Below are positions 5,525 to 7,088 of a stretch of DNA of 7,088 nucleotides, in pieces. This stretch comes from Gammaproteobacteria bacterium (GTDB lineage: Bacteria > Pseudomonadota > Gammaproteobacteria > SZUA-229). A program made the translations under genes and the position numbers. Below the pieces are notes generated by a model. The model was not told the origin of the DNA. It saw only the letters and a list, made by a program, of their open reading frames with translations, and did no database searches. The DNA lies in assembly GCA_030641945.1 (NCBI GenBank), contig DAOWLL010000081.1, positions 1 through 7,088 on the forward strand, given 5' to 3'. Numbering within the stretch: position 1 is the first letter of the stretch; each line of letters starts with the position of its first letter.

Positions 5525-6034
5525 TTATGGGAAAGCCGGTATATGCGGCTCGGTACCGCCCATATCCGCATCCGGGTGATGCTGCTGGATTAATGCTTCG
5601 ATCTCTTCCACCCGTGTTTTGGGTATGTCGATCATCATCAGTACTTCACCCTTCTCGATAGCACCTTCAAACTTGTCAATCTGGCTGTTTGGTACATCCA
5701 TACCGATCATGCCTGAGATCCATGCGCCGATACCGGCCCCGGCCAGGCTAGTTCCAAGAATGGCTCCGCCACCAAGCACCAGACCCGCAGGCGGGAAAGT
5801 TACTGCAGCGATACCAGCAAGTACACCGGTAATCCCGCCAACAGCCAGTCCTCGCTCCATTGCAGGAATAAAGTCACTCTTTTGCAGCAAGTTGGCTTCC
5901 GGCAGATCACCCATCGGGGTGCCTTCTTTGGCAACAACATGGATATGATGCTCATCAACACGCTTCAACAGCAGTTCATCAACTACTGTATTGGCGGTGT
6001 TGATATCTGGCAGCATAAAATACAGTCTTCTCAT
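5525..6034 (-). CDS. DUF1269-family membrane-associated protein
   Basis: The function is unknown. The 169-residue protein has three parts. Residues 1-50 (MRRLYFMLPDINTANTVVDEL, then HIHVVAKEGTP) form an alpha-beta half. Residues about 62-112 are a hydrophobic Gly/Ala-rich stretch able to form a membrane hairpin. Residues 113-152 form a second alpha-beta half (EKGEVLMMIDIPKTRVEEIEALI). The tail is His/Pro/Asp-rich. This split layout, with a glycine-rich hydrophobic insert between two soluble parts, is what I remember for DUF1269, some members of which are described as stress-related. The start is secure: GAGGAGG lies 8 bases before ATG 6034. No promoter stands out in the 256 bases shared with the divergent Nudix gene. 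Its stop is convergent with the YdcH-like gene. Confidence 0.85.
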   Translation of the reverse strand: MRRLYFMLPDINTANTVVDELLLKRVDEHHIHVVAKEGTPMGDLPEANLLQKSDFIPAMERGLAVGGITGVLAGIAAVTFPPAGLVLGGGAILGTSLAGAGIGAWISGMIGMDVPNSQIDKFEGAIEKGEVLMMIDIPKTRVEEIEALIQQHHPDADMGGTEPHIPAFP

Positions 6035-6290
6035 TTTTATAACCTCCTCTCAAGTGTAATCGCGTCAGGCGCTCGATTTCGATTCAGTGACTATTTCATA
6101 GAAATCATTGTAAACGCCTTAAGACCTTGTATTTAGTATTATTTGTCACAATTCAAAAAGCAAGCAGTATATGCCTCTAGTATGAGCAGGGTCAATTTGG
6201 ATATTTGGACTATGTAGACAATAATTAATTCATAAGGCAACATTTTTCAAACATGGTTAAGATGTCGGTGTCTGACAAAATTAGTATGTT

Positions 6291-6854
6291 ATGAATTTCT
6301 GTTCTTCTTGTGGTTCAAAAGTAACGCTGCTTATTCCGGCCGGTGACAACAGGCATCGCTTTGTGTGCGATGAATGCGGCATCATCCATTACCAGAATCC
6401 CAATGTTGTGACTGGCTGCATACCCGAATGGGGGGACAAGATCCTGTTGTGCAAACGCGCGATCGAACCTAAATACGGTAGCTGGACTTTGCCTGCCGGC
6501 TTTATGGAAAATGGTGAAAGCAGCATGTTAGGTGCTGCCCGTGAGGCCATGGAAGAAGCCAATGCAGAGTTGCGTGATATGAAGCTATTCAGCGTATTCA
6601 GTATTCCTCATATTAACCAGGTGTACACCATGTATCGTGGAGTTTTGCACAAAGGCATGGCCAGTCCGGGCGATGAAAGCCTTGAAGTCAGGCTGGTTGC
6701 TGAAAATGAGGTTCCCTGGGATGACCTGTCTTTCCCGGTCATCATCGAGACCCTGAAGCTGTACTACGAGGACAGGAAGTCCGGCAATTATTCCACGCAT
6801 TACGGTGAAATCATCAGGCTGGACCAGAAAACGATCCATGTCGAACACTATTAA
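6291..6854 (+). CDS. Nudix hydrolase with N-terminal zinc ribbon
   Basis: Nudix enzymes split nucleoside diphosphates linked to another group; NADH, ADP-ribose or FAD are possible substrates but the sequence does not decide. The protein has 187 residues. An N-terminal zinc ribbon uses C4, C7, C26 and C29, followed by HYQNPNVV, which is typical of the zinc-ribbon Nudix group. The Nudix box spans 70-92: G70, E76, R84-E85 and E88-E89 are all present, so metal binding should be intact, but the usual glycine near its end is N91. A WTLPAGF stretch leads into the box. No signal peptide is visible, so it is cytoplasmic. ATG 6291 is the first possible start because a stop (TAG, 6282-6284) lies in frame just upstream. 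It lacks a ribosome site. The frame ends at TAA 6852-6854. Confidence 0.92.
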   Translation: MNFCSSCGSKVTLLIPAGDNRHRFVCDECGIIHYQNPNVVTGCIPEWGDKILLCKRAIEPKYGSWTLPAGFMENGESSMLGAAREAMEEANAELRDMKLFSVFSIPHINQVYTMYRGVLHKGMASPGDESLEVRLVAENEVPWDDLSFPVIIETLKLYYEDRKSGNYSTHYGEIIRLDQKTIHVEHY

Positions 6855-6908
6855 GTGCAAATATTATCGGGTCTTCTCCACATCAAGTGGATAAAAATTC
6901 AAATGATG

Positions 6909-6927
6909 GCCACAGAGAACACAGAGG
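6909..6927. repeat. CACAGAG-type dispersed repeat
   Basis: GCCACAGAGAACACAGAGG lies 55 bases beyond the Nudix stop codon and is followed by TTTACCCGCAAAAACGCGAA. It is the first of two related copies in the terminal intergenic stretch, which has no gene. Confidence 0.7.
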
Positions 6928-6993
6928 TTTACCCGCAAAAACGCGAATGCTGTTGTGTGTAAATAGCTTCATCCGGGCTACATATTAATATTT

Positions 6994-7021
6994 GCCACAG
7001 AGGGCACAGAGTACACAGAGG
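6994..7021. repeat. CACAGAG-type dispersed repeat, second copy
   Basis: GCCACAGAGGGCACAGAG followed by TACACAGAGG has three CACAGAG units at 8-9 base spacing. It runs directly into the REP-like hairpin, and the trailing CGCGAATAACGCAAA resembles the sequence after the first copy. Confidence 0.7.
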
Positions 7022-7025
7022 CTCT

Positions 7026-7049
7026 TGTAGGAGCGGCTTTAGCCGCGAA
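7026..7049. repeat. REP-like palindromic element
   Basis: TGTAGGAGCGGCTTTAGCC followed by GCGAA contains a GCGGC/GCCGC stem (7033-7037 with 7042-7046) around a TTTA loop after the GTAGGAG head. This head plus hairpin is the form of REP elements common in pseudomonads and other gammaproteobacteria. It is GC-rich in an otherwise AT-rich flank. Confidence 0.7.
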
Positions 7050-7088
7050 TAACGCAAATATTTTGTTTTAAAGAATCCATAAATATTC

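Noticed and set aside
5882..6136. An open frame running from inside the DUF1269 gene into the intergenic region
   Set aside because: It is opposite a well-supported gene with a strong ribosome site and has no recognisable motif.
6877..6891. TCCAC/GTGGA hairpin after the Nudix gene as a terminator
   Set aside because: The stem is only 5 bp and is followed by A-rich sequence, not a T run.
6909..7021. CRISPR array suggested by repeated CACAGAG units
   Set aside because: Units are short, irregularly spaced and without unique spacers of uniform length.

Overview
The window looks like ordinary chromosomal sequence from a gammaproteobacterium. The DUF1631-, YdcH/DUF465- and DUF1269-type proteins, the Nudix enzyme with a zinc ribbon, and the CACAGAG and REP-like intergenic repeats all fit that group. 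This is a judgement from protein style, not a database result. I see no transposase, phage gene, tRNA, rRNA or CRISPR array. Eight protein genes fill most of the window and no gene-free stretch exceeds about 260 bases.

Region by region: (a) 71-1525 (-) is a DUF1631-type protein with a long Gly/Ala/Gln-rich linker containing three 42-bp tandem repeats. It stops before the C-terminal half I expect for the family. (b) Divergent from it, 1769-3326 (+) is a two-gene unit: a receiver-GGDEF response regulator whose GGDEF signature has decayed to GVAKY while the RxxD inhibitory site is kept, then a single-domain rhodanese 4 bases downstream. (c) 3416-3817 (-) is msrB, bounded on both sides by intergenic repeats. 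(d) 4020-5187 (-) is an arsR-arsM pair with a 20-bp overlap. The arsR promoter contains a perfect 9-bp inverted repeat that covers the -10 box and brackets the start codon, and the layout predicts a leaderless, autoregulated transcript. (e) 5265-5483 (+) is a YdcH-like small coiled-coil protein whose stop codon lies at the tip of a strong hairpin. (f) 5525-6034 (-) is a DUF1269 membrane-associated protein. (g) 6291-6854 (+) is a zinc-ribbon Nudix hydrolase. (h) 6855-7088 holds no gene, only CACAGAG-type repeats and a REP-like hairpin.

Functionally the window mixes signalling (the probably catalytically dead c-di-GMP-type regulator), sulfur and redox chemistry (rhodanese, MsrB) and arsenic detoxification by methylation (ArsM under ArsR). 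Apart from the two operons there is no evidence that the genes form one system. I do not see a clear undescribed multi-gene system. The points most worth following are the degenerate GGDEF regulator coupled to a rhodanese, the compact arsR promoter-operator, the shortened DUF1631 protein, and the dispersed repeats that have created a false N-terminal extension on msrB.
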